The notes: generated from the sequence alone by a model not told the origin. A stretch of 64,000 nucleotides of DNA from Nonomuraea terrae (GCF_004348995.1 NZ_SMKQ01000002.1:62001-126000), one strand, 5' to 3'. Counted from the first letter of the stretch, positions 42,654 to 52,558 are shown. Translations and numbers: made by a program.

Positions 42654-43079
42654 TTAGCGGATGAGGGCGCGTGTGAGGAGCTGGTGCAGGACGTCCTGCT
42701 CTTCGGGGGCCAGGGGGGCCAGGGGGGAGTCTTCGGAGAGCAACTCGAGGAGGCGCTCGCGGATTTCGGTGCCCTTGGGGGTCAGGACGAGCTGCTTGGC
42801 GCGGCGGTCGTCAGGGTGTGGATGGCGTTCGAGGTAGCCCTGCTCTTCGAGGCGATCGGCGACGAAGGTGGCGTTGGAGGGCTCGCAGCTCATCCGTTCG
42901 GCGAGTTCGCGCAGGGTCATGGGGTGGGTCAGCTCGCACAGCGCGGTGCCCTGTGAGGCGGTCAGACCGAAGGTGGCAGCCCGGACCCGAAGGTGAACTT
43001 CGATGTGACTGGCCAGGCCCTTGACCAGCCCGCACAGCAGGCGGTCGGCTTGAGCTGGGGTCTCGCGCTCGGTGGCCAC
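42654..43079 (-). CDS. MarR-family regulator
   Basis: A 141-residue winged-helix protein: TASQGTALCELTHPMTLREL, MSCEPSNATFVADRLEEQGY (recognition helix), and the wing HPDDRRAKQLVLTPKG. It is divergent from a metallo-hydrolase gene across an AT-rich 109-bp region full of dyads, which is the normal MarR layout. Ligand release of repression by a phenolic or lactone-like compound would be typical but is inferred. Confidence 0.9.
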   Translation of the reverse strand: MATERETPAQADRLLCGLVKGLASHIEVHLRVRAATFGLTASQGTALCELTHPMTLRELAERMSCEPSNATFVADRLEEQGYLERHPHPDDRRAKQLVLTPKGTEIRERLLELLSEDSPLAPLAPEEQDVLHQLLTRALIR

Positions 43080-43092
43080 GGCATAACTTTAC

Positions 43093-43132
43093 TACAACTC
43101 GAATGCTTGCAATTAGAATCGTTCTAGTTGTA
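43093..43132. promoter_or_regulatory. MarR-type operator region
   Basis: Outer dyad TACAACT (43093-43099) / AGTTGTA (43126-43132) and inner perfect dyad TAGAA-TCG-TTCTA (43114-43126) lie in an AT-rich island between the divergent MarR and metallo-hydrolase genes. Nested dyads of this size are typical for MarR dimers. Confidence 0.65.
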
Positions 43133-43188
43133 ACTTTTCGCTCGTGCCGCCGCCCGGCGGCACCCCTTCGAGCACGAGGTAGGACCAT

Positions 43189-44082
43189 ATGGCCCCGACC
43201 ACCGATTTCGACCGCGTACGGCTGACCAGCGCACCACGCGTTCGTTCGCTCCACCTGGGCGAACTGAAGATCACCTACGTCCCGGACGGGCTGTGCCTGT
43301 GCAAACCGCACGGCTGGCTGACCGGCACCACCGACGCGGACTGGGCGGCCAATCGCGATCATCTCGACGACGGCGGCTTCCTGCCCGCAGCCATCGGCGG
43401 GTTGCTGGTCGAGATGGGTGACCGGGCGCTACTCATCGACACCGGGTACGGACCCGAGTCCCACCCCGACGACCCGGCCAACCCGGTCATAGGAAGCATC
43501 TACGGCGGAGAGATGCTGGACGGCCTGCGGCGGCTGGGCCGCGAGCCACGCCAGATCGAGGCCGTCGCCATCACCCACCTGCACCTCGACCACCTGGGCT
43601 GGGCCTGGAGCGCCGAACCCGGCACCGATGCGCCACCGTTCGCGCACGCCACCCACTTCGTCGCGGCACCCGAGTGGGAGCGGCGCGACCTGGCCGCCGA
43701 GGCCGGGGCGACCGAGGAACGTCTGGCCGCCTTCGCACCCCGCGTCCGTACGGTCGAGGACGGCGAGGAGATCTTCCCCGGCGTGCGGGTTTCGTTCTCG
43801 GCTGGACACACCTTCGGCCACACCACGTACACCATCACCGGCGGCGGCCGGCGGCTCGTCGCGTTCGGCGACGCAATGCACGCGCCGGTCCAGGTCACCC
43901 ACCCCGAATGGGGCTGCACGCTCGACCACGACCCCGCCGAAGCCACCGAGCACCGCCGCCGGCTGGTCGAAGAGCTGAGCCGCCCCGACACCATTGGCTA
44001 CGGCAACCACTTCGCCGACGTTGTCTTCGGACGCGCCGAGCGCCGCCCCGACGGCCGGTTCACCTGGGTCCCCGTAGCCTGA
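43189..44082 (+). CDS. MBL-fold metallo-hydrolase
   Basis: A 297-residue metallo-beta-lactamase-fold enzyme. GAGGTAGG precedes ATG 43189. The zinc motif HLHLDH (THLHLDHLGWAW) is near residue 130, with a further His in FSAGHTFGHTTY and Asp in AFGDAMH, then a final His in GYGNHFADV. This fits the di-zinc lactonase/phosphotriesterase-like group. Divergent from MarR, so probably induced by its substrate. Confidence 0.88.
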   Translation: MAPTTDFDRVRLTSAPRVRSLHLGELKITYVPDGLCLCKPHGWLTGTTDADWAANRDHLDDGGFLPAAIGGLLVEMGDRALLIDTGYGPESHPDDPANPVIGSIYGGEMLDGLRRLGREPRQIEAVAITHLHLDHLGWAWSAEPGTDAPPFAHATHFVAAPEWERRDLAAEAGATEERLAAFAPRVRTVEDGEEIFPGVRVSFSAGHTFGHTTYTITGGGRRLVAFGDAMHAPVQVTHPEWGCTLDHDPAEATEHRRRLVEELSRPDTIGYGNHFADVVFGRAERRPDGRFTWVPVA

Positions 44083-44456
44083 TCGTTCGCCACCCGGGGT
44101 GCGAACCTGTAACGGGCCGCGCCACCGCGCGCCGAGGAGCCGCCATGCTCACGGCCGCGCACCGCATCAACAGCAGACCCCCATCGCCGCCGACCTGCAC
44201 CTGTCGCGCACGACACCCGGCCTGGCGATGAGCGCCATGAGCGCCTCCACGCGACTTCCGACTCGCCGAACGCCTGGCCGCACATCTCACGAGCAACAGG
44301 CGACCGTCCTCGCCGCCCTGCTGCTCCGGCCCGCCCCGTACGTAACCAGCGACGCCGCCCGGCGCGAGTGATCGACGACAGTGCCGGCGATGAGCAGCGG
44401 AGCCGTTCGCAGTGCTCAGCAAGTCGTACACCTTCCTAGAGAAACAGAGAACTGTC
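44083..44456. other. Intergenic region, no gene recognised
   Basis: 374 bp between the metallo-hydrolase and the aldo-keto reductase genes. Open frames of 50-90 codons exist on both strands but show no family resemblance. Possibly eroded coding sequence. Confidence 0.4.
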
Positions 44457-45433
<977 letters not shown>

Positions 45434-45437
<4 letters not shown>

Positions 45438-46390
45438 CGCTGCCTGCTTTTCGCTGCGCCGTGCTGGACGACTACCAGGGGGTGGCACTAGGGATGGCCG
45501 GGTGGTCCCGGGTCCGGGCCACCAGCTTCCGCGAGCACTTTGCGAGCACCGACGAACTTGTGGCGGCCATCCACGACTGCGAGATCGTGGTCGCCATGAG
45601 GGAGCGCACGCCGTTCCCCGCCTATGTGTTCGACCGGCTGCCCCACCTGCGGCTGCTCGTCACCACCGGCATGAGCAACGCCGCCATCGACCTGGAGGCG
45701 GCGCGGGCGCACGGCGTCACGGTATGCGGCACGGGCGGCGGCTCGACCTCGACGGTCGAGCTGACGTGGGCGCTGATCCTCGGCCTGGCCCGCCACCTGG
45801 TGCCCGAGGCGACCGCCATGCGCACCGGCGGCCCCTGGCAGCACACCCTTGGCACAGACCTGCACGGACGCACCCTCGGGCTGCTCGGCCTCGGCCGTAT
45901 CGGGTCGCAGGTGGCGGCGATCGGGCGGGCTTTCGGCATGGACGTGCTGGCCTGGAGCCAGAACCTGACGCGCGAGCGGGCCGAGGAATGCGGCGCGCGA
46001 CCGGCCCCCAATTTGGATGCCCTGCTCGCCGGCTCCGACGTCGTCTCCGTCCACGTGGTGCTCGGCGACCGGACGCGGGGGCTCGTCGGCGCGCGGGAAC
46101 TGGGCCTGATGAAGCCCACCGCGTACCTGGTCAACACCTCGCGGGCGGCGATCGTCGACCAGTCCGCCCTGGCGTCCGCGCTGCGCGAGGGGCGGATCGC
46201 GGGGGCCGGGCTGGACGTGTTCGACGAGGAGCCGCTGCCCGCCGGCCATGAGTTCCGTACGCTGCCGAACGTGCTGGCCACGCCGCACCTCGGCTATGTC
46301 AGCGAGTTGAACTACGCGACGTTCTACCGTGACGCCGTGGACGACATCGGCGCCTTCCTCGACGACAGCCCGATCCGGGTGCTGACCTGA
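45434..46390 (+). CDS. D-2-hydroxyacid dehydrogenase, NAD-dependent
   Basis: A 318-residue enzyme. GTG 45434 overlaps the AKR stop (GTGA). NAD motif GLLGLGRIGSQ, catalytic Arg in VNTSRAAIVD, Glu in GLDVFDEEPL and His in ATPHLGY form the family triad. It interconverts 2-keto and D-2-hydroxy acids. MRERTPFPA replaces the usual substrate-loop Arg region but keeps RxRT. Pairing with an AKR suggests metabolism of a keto acid or aldehyde. Confidence 0.92.
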
Positions 46391-46391
46391 C

Positions 46392-46585
46392 TCACTCGAC
46401 CCTCGTCCTGGCCCGGAAGGCGGCGGTCTTGACGCGGTTCTGGCAAGCCGTCGAGCAGAACCTGCGATGCCGTTGCGGGAGACGTCCAAGTAGACGCGAT
46501 CGCAGCGCTGGGCCGTACAGACGCCGGGACGGTCGTGGAACTCGCTGCCCGGGGTCCTCCTCGGACCTCGGTGAAGGCAAGCGCG
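46392..46585 (-). pseudogene. CGNR zinc-finger remnant with frameshifts
   Basis: Three minus-strand frames must be joined: FTEVRGGPR, then FHDRPGVCTAQRCDRVYLDV-SRNG, then RRFCSTACQNRVKTAAFRAR to a stop at 46392. Together they make the second half of a CGNR zinc-finger protein. The N-terminal ABATE domain is not recognisable. Two indels and the lack of a start make it a clear pseudogene, the second broken CGNR gene in the window. Confidence 0.75.
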
Positions 46586-46808
46586 GGATCTTCTCCAAGA
46601 GAAGGTGACGCTGCGATCGAGCACCCGGACGAGACGGCCCGCGAGGCGGTATTCCCGGTGGTGCCAGGCGGGGAGAAGACGCTGCGCGCCGCCGGGCTCA
46701 TCATGCAAGATCCACAAGCTCTCTGTCACAAATGACGCGACAGACGTGACAGACGCGCCGACTCAGACACACGAGTCGGTGCTGTCACTGTTGCTGTCAG
46801 CAGACATC

Positions 46809-46839
46809 AAAAAGCCCCGAACGATGATCCGTCCGGGGC
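46809..46839 (-). terminator. Orphan tRNA-Phe terminator (left copy)
   Basis: On the minus strand a GCCCCG/CGGGGC hairpin is followed by TTTTT, a textbook intrinsic terminator. It stands 8 bp beyond a 50-bp copy of the tRNA-Phe 3' end and has no gene of its own to serve. It parallels the terminator after the intact tRNA-Phe at 54091-54123. Confidence 0.8.
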
Positions 46840-46846
46840 GTCTTTG

Positions 46847-46896
46847 CTGTTCAAAGCTGGTGGTCAGGGGCAGGGTCGAACTGCCGACCTTCCGCT
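46847..46896. repeat. att-like direct repeat, left: 3' half of tRNA-Phe
   Basis: 49 of 50 bases are identical to 54131-54180. On the minus strand the copy runs from the end of the tRNA-Phe anticodon loop through the encoded CCA and 11 bp beyond. Identity stops abruptly at 46897. This is the structure left when a tRNA-targeting integrase inserts an element. Confidence 0.85.
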
Positions 46897-47074
46897 CGAC
46901 AAAGCCGCCTTGGGGCGGGGGCTCCTGGTGACGTACGCCGTCTTCGGTGGCGTCGTCGCCTCCGGAGGCGACGCGACGCAGGTCGACGCGCTGTTGCGGT
47001 ACCAACCGGGAGACACCCTGGTTGCGTCTGCTGGTGAGGTCGCGGGGAAGATCCCGCGCCCTCGGTCCAACTCG

Positions 47075-47330
47075 TTAGGCAGACGGCGTGTGCAGCAGCC
47101 GCTGGATGGCGGTGACCCGTTCGGCAATCATGCGGGTGCCAATGGCTGTCCCGGGGATCACGTGGGCCATGTGGAACGCTCCGCTGTAGTGGTGAAGATC
47201 CGTCGGTACACCTGCCTGGATCAGCAGGTGCGCGTAATTCAGTACCTCGTCGCGTGGTGGTAGGCGGCCACCCAGGCGGGAGGCAGGCCGGCCCTCTCGA
47301 CCGTGACGCCGTTCAAGCTCAGCTCGATCG
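47075..47330 (-). pseudogene. Alpha/beta-hydrolase C-terminal remnant
   Basis: Minus-strand pieces LSLNGVTVERAGLPPAWVAA and, after a +1 frame change near 47256, DEVLNYAHLLIQAGVPTDLH, YSGAFHMAH and RLLHTPSA to a stop at 47075. This is the C-terminal third of a fold-3 esterase, including the catalytic His region (GAFHMAH). The nucleophile half is missing. It abuts and slightly overlaps the end of the next hydrolase gene. Confidence 0.7.
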
Positions 47331-47987
47331 CGCGATCTCGTCGATGAGGGCGGCCAGAATGCGCGGCTGCGACAGGAACGGGGAATGACCGCTGGTGAGT
47401 CGGCGGATCTCGGCAGCCTGGGCTGCCATCTTCTCCTGCAGCGCGAGCGAGATGGCCTGATCCTGCTCTGCGACGATGTAGGTGGACGGGATGTCCCGCC
47501 AGGCGACCGCGCCGACCTTCTCGGCGAACGATCGGACGGTCTGGTCGACCAACGCGCTCATCGCCTGCTCGGCCTCGGCGTCGGGCAGATCGCCGTAGAG
47601 CGAGGTACGCGCTCCGCTGATAAGCGGGAGCAGGCCGCTCACGTCGTCGGGAGTGGGCGAGCCTTCGAGGTCGAACAGCGACTGGCCCTCGTCCGGCATC
47701 CACGCGCAAAGGTAGATCAGCCGCTCGACGTTCCGCGCACCGGCGGCGGCCTCGGTGATCGGGATGCCCCCGTAGGAGTGGCCGAGCAGCACGACCGGGC
47801 CCTCGATCGAGGCCAACTCCTTGGCCACCATGGCGGCGTCGTCATGCATGCCCGCGGTGGGACGCTCTCCGGCGCTCGGCAATGCGGGTGCGCGGGTGCC
47901 ATAGCCGAGTGCGTGTAGCTCGGTTTCGAGCTTCTCCCAGGCGTTCGGCCGGTGCCAGGCGCCGTGGACGATCATCAAGGTAGTCAT
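47319..47987 (-). CDS. Alpha/beta-fold hydrolase (EstC/salicylate-esterase-like)
   Basis: A 222-residue small hydrolase. ATG 47987 has TGGAGT 8 bp upstream. It begins TTLMIVHGAWH, the oxyanion region; nucleophile Ser in LLGHSYGG, acid Asp in IVAEQDQAI, His in LTSGHSPFLS. No signal peptide. The fold is that of plant methyl-ketone/salicylate esterase-like hydrolases. It is the best preserved metabolic gene of the island. Confidence 0.88.
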   Translation of the reverse strand: MTTLMIVHGAWHRPNAWEKLETELHALGYGTRAPALPSAGERPTAGMHDDAAMVAKELASIEGPVVLLGHSYGGIPITEAAAGARNVERLIYLCAWMPDEGQSLFDLEGSPTPDDVSGLLPLISGARTSLYGDLPDAEAEQAMSALVDQTVRSFAEKVGAVAWRDIPSTYIVAEQDQAISLALQEKMAAQAAEIRRLTSGHSPFLSQPRILAALIDEIARSS

Positions 47988-48161
47988 GAACGGTACTCCA
48001 GAATTCTCAGGTGTCGGATTGTGTGGCGTGGGCGGCGGGGGCGCCTGCCCCCGCGACGCCAGCCGGCCGGGAGAAAGTGCTGGCCAGGAGAACGGCCCGG
48101 CCGGGAAGACTGGCCCAGGCATCGGTGACTCATAAACCGGGGAAAAGCGCGCGCGGGTCGT

Positions 48162-48509
48162 TCAGCGTGACACGCGGGCGATCAGCAGCGACCCCACCCC
48201 GTCGGCGGCCCAGAAGATCGCCGTGCTGGCCGCGGCCACGAGGAGGGCGGTGACCAGCACCGGACGGCGACCCAGGTGATCGCTGAGCGACCCGACCGTC
48301 AGCAAGGCGCCGAGCAGACCGGCGACGTACACTGCGAAGATCACCGTCAGCATCGTCACCGAGAAGCCCCAACGCTCCCGGTACAGCGGGTAGATCGGGG
48401 ACGGCGCGCTCGCGGTCGCCATCATCAGCACGTTGGCGTAGACGAGCAGGACGAACGAAGCACGACGTCCGAGACGACGTCCGTTGTGGAAGTGACTCAC
48501 ACCGTTCAT
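48162..48509 (-). pseudogene. MFS transporter truncated after about four helices
   Basis: 115 codons encoding the start of an MFS protein: TM1 (FVLLVYANVLMMATASAPSP), TM2, the loop motif SLSDHLGRRPVL, TM3 and LLIARVSR, where it meets a stop. Relatives are about 400 residues. The remaining helices are absent from the downstream DNA, so this is a deletion remnant. Confidence 0.8.
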
Positions 48510-48533
48510 CGCATGGCCTCGTGTGATGTCCGG

Positions 48534-49223
48534 TCAGCTCGGCCAGGGCGAGCCGACGATGCGCTCGACCGTCGTCGTGCGCTGGAAGCCGGGGATGAAG
48601 TGCTCGAGCACGTCGGAGTTCACGGTGCCGTTCGTGGTTTCTGGGCGGTTCTTGAGCCCGTCGACGTAGGCTCGCAGGAACTCGTTCTTGAAGTCCCCTC
48701 GTGGGTGGACGGCGAGGATTTCGTCCAGCTGATCGGGTTCCAGCCCGTCCAGGCCGAAGCCGATCGCGTCGGTCAAGACGCCGAGGTGTGTGGTGGCGAT
48801 CTCCGGGGCCATCCGGCCGGGGATGCCCGGCGTGGTGTGCAGCGCGATCGCCGTCCAGACGGTCTCGGCCGCTGCCGTCGAGAAACCACGGTCCAGGAGG
48901 AACTCGCGCGCGTGGTCGGCGCCATCGACTTCGAAGCGCTGCTCGACGTCGGAGAAGGGAGCCAGGAGGCCGACGTCGTGGAACATGGCCGCCAAGTAGA
49001 GCAGCTCCGGGTCCGGTTTCACGCCGAGCTTGTCAGCGTGGATCAGGCCGAAGAAGAAGACCCGCCGGGAGTGGTGATAGATGAGAGGGCTGGTCGTCTC
49101 CTGGATGAGCATGGTCGCTTCGGCGACCGCCGCTGTCTCAGGAATCTCCAACCCCGCGATGACCTCTGGCATGACCTCTGGCTTTCCGGGAAGTGTGTCG
49201 GTTGTGGACCGTGTGTCCGACAT
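48534..49223 (-). CDS. HD-domain hydrolase, cyanamide-hydratase-like
   Basis: A 229-residue metal-dependent HD protein. His in IYHHSRRVFF, the HD pair in MFHDVGLL, FEVDGADHAREFL, and the distal His in IALHTTPGIPG are all present. Related enzymes hydrate cyanamide or act on isocyanides and other small molecules. It aligns over its core with the HD half of the 19.9-kb chimera but contains no sigma domain. It is intact within an otherwise decayed island. Confidence 0.85.
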   Translation of the reverse strand: MSDTRSTTDTLPGKPEVMPEVIAGLEIPETAAVAEATMLIQETTSPLIYHHSRRVFFFGLIHADKLGVKPDPELLYLAAMFHDVGLLAPFSDVEQRFEVDGADHAREFLLDRGFSTAAAETVWTAIALHTTPGIPGRMAPEIATTHLGVLTDAIGFGLDGLEPDQLDEILAVHPRGDFKNEFLRAYVDGLKNRPETTNGTVNSDVLEHFIPGFQRTTTVERIVGSPWPS

Positions 49224-49582
49224 TCATGCTGCCCACCGCTTGGCGTGCGGCGCCGCCTTCCTCCGGCCAGGAATCACCTATATCCGGACAGGGCGAAATC
49301 GCAGCCGTGTGCTCCTACCACGACCGCTGCACTGACTCTCGTGACGACCCCCACCCCGCCGCGGCACGCCGAAGCCGCCCAGGGGCGGTCGGAGGGGTGG
49401 CTTCGGCGCCCGCTGCCGGTTGAGCAACCCCGTCCACGAGGGTCTGTCCCCGTCATCTCCGGGTAACGGTGTGCTACCAAGGAACGGTGTCCATGCCTCC
49501 CGCGTCGCCGCATCGACGGCGGTCAGTGCCGCCGGGGTCCGGCCGGTCACCGCGCGGATCCGGCTCCGGAGGGACCGGACCG

Positions 49583-49797
49583 GTGAACGCTGCCCCGCAC
49601 CGGGTCGCGATCCTCGTCTACGACGGAGTGACGTTGCTGGACGTCGCCGGTCCCGCGGAGGTGTTCAAGGAGGCGAACCGGTTCGGTGCCGACTACCGGA
49701 TCGTGCTGCTGTCGCCGACCGGTGCGGACATCACGTCGAACCTCGGGGTCCGGATCGCGGTCGACGGCGCCGTCTCCTCGGAGCCGGCGATCTCAGC
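49583..49797 (+). pseudogene. GlxA-type (DJ-1/PfpI plus AraC) regulator, N-terminal remnant
   Basis: GTG 49583 opens RVAILVYDGVTLLDVAGPAE and VFKEANRFGADYRIVLLSP, the N-terminus of GlxA-family regulators. Similarity ends after about 70 codons near 49797, where IS110 leader sequence begins. The other half is not found beyond the transposon, so insertion was accompanied by loss of flanking DNA. Confidence 0.75.
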
Positions 49798-49831
49798 CAG
49801 TACCTGTACTACGTCTGACAGTGATGATGTA

Positions 49832-49922
49832 GATGAGCGTCTCCCGCCAGGGTCTGACCCAGCGTCTGACTGACTTCGGGTCCTCAACAGGATCTGTCGG
49901 CCCGAGGCGGGAGACACTCATC
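49832..49922 (+). ncRNA. Candidate IS110 bridge RNA
   Basis: A 91-nt hairpin upstream of the IS110 transposase: a 17-bp terminal stem (49832-49848 with 49906-49922, one G-U pair) encloses about 57 nt with smaller hairpins, including GGG-TCTGA-CCC. In the IS110 group a structured RNA from this leader guides target and donor choice. Its location and shape fit; the guide loops were not matched to target sequence. Confidence 0.5.
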
Positions 49923-50046
49923 CGCACCCACCAGACGCGGCGCCTGTGACTTCATAGGAGCCTGGCCAGAGGCCCCATCACTGTCTTGTCCGCCTTGCCC
50001 GGCTGGTGCGTGCCGCCCCGCCCACGGTCAAAACGACAGGACGACG

Positions 50047-51120
50047 ATGACCTCCATTACACCCCACAGCGCACCGATCACAGAAGTCGCCGCCGGCGTG
50101 GACACCCACCAAGACACCCACACCGCAGCAGTGATCGACCCGGTCGGACGGGTCCTGGGAACCGAGCAGTTCCCCGCCACCCCGACCGGATACACCGCCC
50201 TGCTGACCTGGATGCGCACCTTCGGACACCTGACGCGCGTCGGCGTCGAAGGCACCGGCGCCTACGGAGCCGGGCTCACCCGCCTGCTGCAAGCCGAGCA
50301 CATCGACGTCATCGAGATCGACCGGCCGGACCGCAAGACCCGCCGCTTCCAGGGCAAGTCCGACCCAATCGACGCCATCGCCGCCGCCAAGACCGCACTC
50401 GCCGGCGACCGCACCGGCACCCCCAAGCAGCGCGACGGCCGGATCGAAGCGCTGCGCAATCTACGGGTGGCGCGCCGCTCGGCGATCGACCAGCGCGCCG
50501 ATGTCCAGCGCCAGATCAAGACCCTCGTCGTCACCGCGCCCGAAAGTCTCCGCGAACGTCTGCGCGGCCTGCCTGCCATGAAGCTGATCGCCGCCTGCGC
50601 GGCACTTCGCCCTGACCCGCACGACGCCGCCACACCCACCACCGCCGTTCAGATCGCGCTGCGCTCACTGGCCCGCCGCCACCAGCAGCTCACCGCCGAG
50701 ATCACCGACCTGGACGAGCTCCTGCAGCCCCTGGTCGCCGCGATCAATCCCCGCCTGGTCGCCGTCCACGGGGTTGGGACCGACGTCGCCGGCCAATTGC
50801 TGGTCACCGCCGGCGAAAACCATGATCGGCTGCGCTCCGAGGCCGCCTTCGCCATGCTCTGCGGTGTCGCCCCCATCCCGGCCTCATCCGGCAAGAACCG
50901 CAGGCACCGGCTCAACCGGGGAGGCGACCGCCAAGCCAACGCCGCTCTCTACCGCGTCGTCCTGTGCCGGCTTCGCTGGGACCCCCGCACCCGGGCCTAC
51001 ATGGAACGCCGCACCCAAGATGGGCTCTCGAAGAAAGAGATCATCCGATGCCTCAAGCGGTACGTCGCCCGCGAGCTCTACCAGATCATCACAACAAACG
51101 ATCTTCAACTCGCGGCTTGA
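50047..51120 (+). CDS. IS110-family transposase (DEDD recombinase)
   Basis: A 357-residue transposase that looks intact. The RuvC-like DEDD residues are Asp19 (GVDTHQDTH), Glu68 (GVEGTGAYG), Asp106 and Asp109 (KSDPID). The C-terminal Tnp_2 domain has GVGTDVAGQLL and the serine region PIPASSGKNRRHRLNRGG with the RQAN motif. It inserts without classical terminal inverted repeats, guided by a bridge RNA. TTCATAGGAGC at 49951-49961 and TCCATAGGAGC at 51123-51133 (10 of 11 identical) bracket the gene and may be end or guide-related sequences. Confidence 0.92.
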   Translation: MTSITPHSAPITEVAAGVDTHQDTHTAAVIDPVGRVLGTEQFPATPTGYTALLTWMRTFGHLTRVGVEGTGAYGAGLTRLLQAEHIDVIEIDRPDRKTRRFQGKSDPIDAIAAAKTALAGDRTGTPKQRDGRIEALRNLRVARRSAIDQRADVQRQIKTLVVTAPESLRERLRGLPAMKLIAACAALRPDPHDAATPTTAVQIALRSLARRHQQLTAEITDLDELLQPLVAAINPRLVAVHGVGTDVAGQLLVTAGENHDRLRSEAAFAMLCGVAPIPASSGKNRRHRLNRGGDRQANAALYRVVLCRLRWDPRTRAYMERRTQDGLSKKEIIRCLKRYVARELYQIITTNDLQLAA

Positions 51121-51492
51121 CATCCATAGGAGCATCCTGTATGCGAGGTCCTCCAGAGTCCGCCAATGTCCGGGACCGTGCGCCCAGGTTGTCACTCAGC
51201 CGAGCATCTGTTCACAAGGAGAATCGGCGATGTGCACGGGTGTCCACCGCTGACCGCAGAGCGCTGGTCACAGGCGTCCCCGATCATCCGGGGCCGTTGT
51301 TAGCATCCGAGTTAGCAAGATCCTTCCGTGACCCCTTCGATGCGAAGCCACTTGCGCCTGACCGCTACGGGCACTGGTACGCCGCCTGACCTGGCCCATC
51401 AGTCTCCGGAAGTCCGCGAGCGTCCGCAGCCGTGCTCTAAAACTGATGGACATCGTTGACACCTGGGTCTCCGACCACTACGGAGACTATCT
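51121..51492. other. Junction between IS110 right end and IS481-type left end
   Basis: 372 bp. It begins with TCCATAGGAGC just after the IS110 stop and ends with the leader of the next transposase. A plus-strand open stretch (51250-51389) reads ALVTGVPDHPGPLLASELAR and ends in a stop; it may be a C-terminal gene remnant but resembles nothing I can name. Confidence 0.4.
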
Positions 51493-52443
51493 ATGTCGAC
51501 TCCCCCGAACCCCCCACTCGACCGTGAAGCCAAGCGGCGCCTGGCGGTCATCCGTCACGTCGAAGAGGTCTCGGGCAACGTCGCGCTGACGTGCCGCTAC
51601 TACGGGATCAGCCGGCAGGCGTACTACATCTGGTACCGCCGCTACCAGGCCGAGGGCATCGAGGGCCTGCGCACCCGCTCCAAGCGGCCCAAGACCAGCC
51701 CGAACGCCACGCACGCTGAGGTCGTGCAGAAGATCATTTATCTGCGGCAGAACTACCACTTCGGTCCGGAGAAGATCTCGATGTACCTGAAGCGGTACCA
51801 CGACGTCACCATCAGCCGCTCAGGCGTCTGGCGGATCCTCAAGCGCCTGGACATGGGCCGGTTGCCAGCCTCTCAGCGCTACAAGCGCCACGACCGCCGC
51901 TGGAAGCGGTACGAGAAGCAGCTGCCCGGCCACCGCGTCCAGATCGACGTCAAGTTCATCGAGCCGATCGCCGGCGTCACCGGCCGCAAGGGCGACCGTA
52001 ACAAGTACTACCAGTTCACGGCGATCGACGACTGCACCCGGCTGCGCGTGCTGCGCATCTATCCGCAGCTCAACCAGAAGACCGCCATCCAGTTCCTCGA
52101 CTACGTCTTGCAGCGCCTGCCGTTCCAGGTGGAGGTCATCCAGACCGACAACGGGGCCGAGTTCCAGTCGGCCTTCCACTGGCACGTCCTGGACAAGGGC
52201 ATCAACCACGTCTACATCAAGCCCCGCACGCCGCGGTTGAACGGCAAGGTCGAACGCTCACACCGCATCAACGCCGAAGAGTTCTACCGGATGCTCGAGG
52301 GCGTCGTCATCGACGACGCCGAGGTGTTCAATGACAAGCTTCGCGAATGGGAGGACTACTACAACTACCCTCGACCCCATGGCGGCCTCGGCGGCCAAAC
52401 CCCTTACGAACGCCTCAAGCAGAAGACCACGGCCCAGGCGTAA
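51493..52443 (+). CDS. IS481-family DDE transposase
   Basis: A 316-residue transposase, apparently intact. N-terminal HTH (VEEVSGNVALTCRYYGISRQ), then an rve integrase core with Asp152 (VQIDVKF), Asp219 (IQTDNGAEF) and Glu254 (GKVERSHR), and a C-terminal YNYPRPHGGLGGQTPYERL. Terminal inverted repeats are not clear; GACATCGTTGAC upstream and its approximate reverse near 52445-52460 are candidates. Confidence 0.92.
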   Translation: MSTPPNPPLDREAKRRLAVIRHVEEVSGNVALTCRYYGISRQAYYIWYRRYQAEGIEGLRTRSKRPKTSPNATHAEVVQKIIYLRQNYHFGPEKISMYLKRYHDVTISRSGVWRILKRLDMGRLPASQRYKRHDRRWKRYEKQLPGHRVQIDVKFIEPIAGVTGRKGDRNKYYQFTAIDDCTRLRVLRIYPQLNQKTAIQFLDYVLQRLPFQVEVIQTDNGAEFQSAFHWHVLDKGINHVYIKPRTPRLNGKVERSHRINAEEFYRMLEGVVIDDAEVFNDKLREWEDYYNYPRPHGGLGGQTPYERLKQKTTAQA

Positions 52444-52471
52444 ACGATCAATGTCGGTTGCACAGGTGGTT

Positions 52472-52558
52472 ATGTTCGTGAGTTCCGGCGCCAGATGTCG
52501 CTGGGTTCGGGCGCCAGCGAGATCGCGCCGCTCTCGATGTTCGTGAGTTTCGGCGCCA
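52472..52558. repeat. 22-bp direct repeats downstream of the IS481-type gene
   Basis: ATGTTCGTGAGTT-(C/T)-CGGCGCCA occurs at 52472-52493 and 52537-52558, one mismatch apart, 65 bp between starts. A shorter related piece GGTTCGGGCGCCAG lies between them. They may be ends of a further eroded IS element or binding sites for a transposase. The surrounding 280 bp contain no gene. Confidence 0.6.

Noticed and set aside
46844-47263. Plus-strand frame containing ALLRYQPGDTLVASAGEV
   Set aside because: It starts inside the tRNA-Phe repeat and runs antisense through the hydrolase remnant. The middle looks faintly coding but matches no family I can name.
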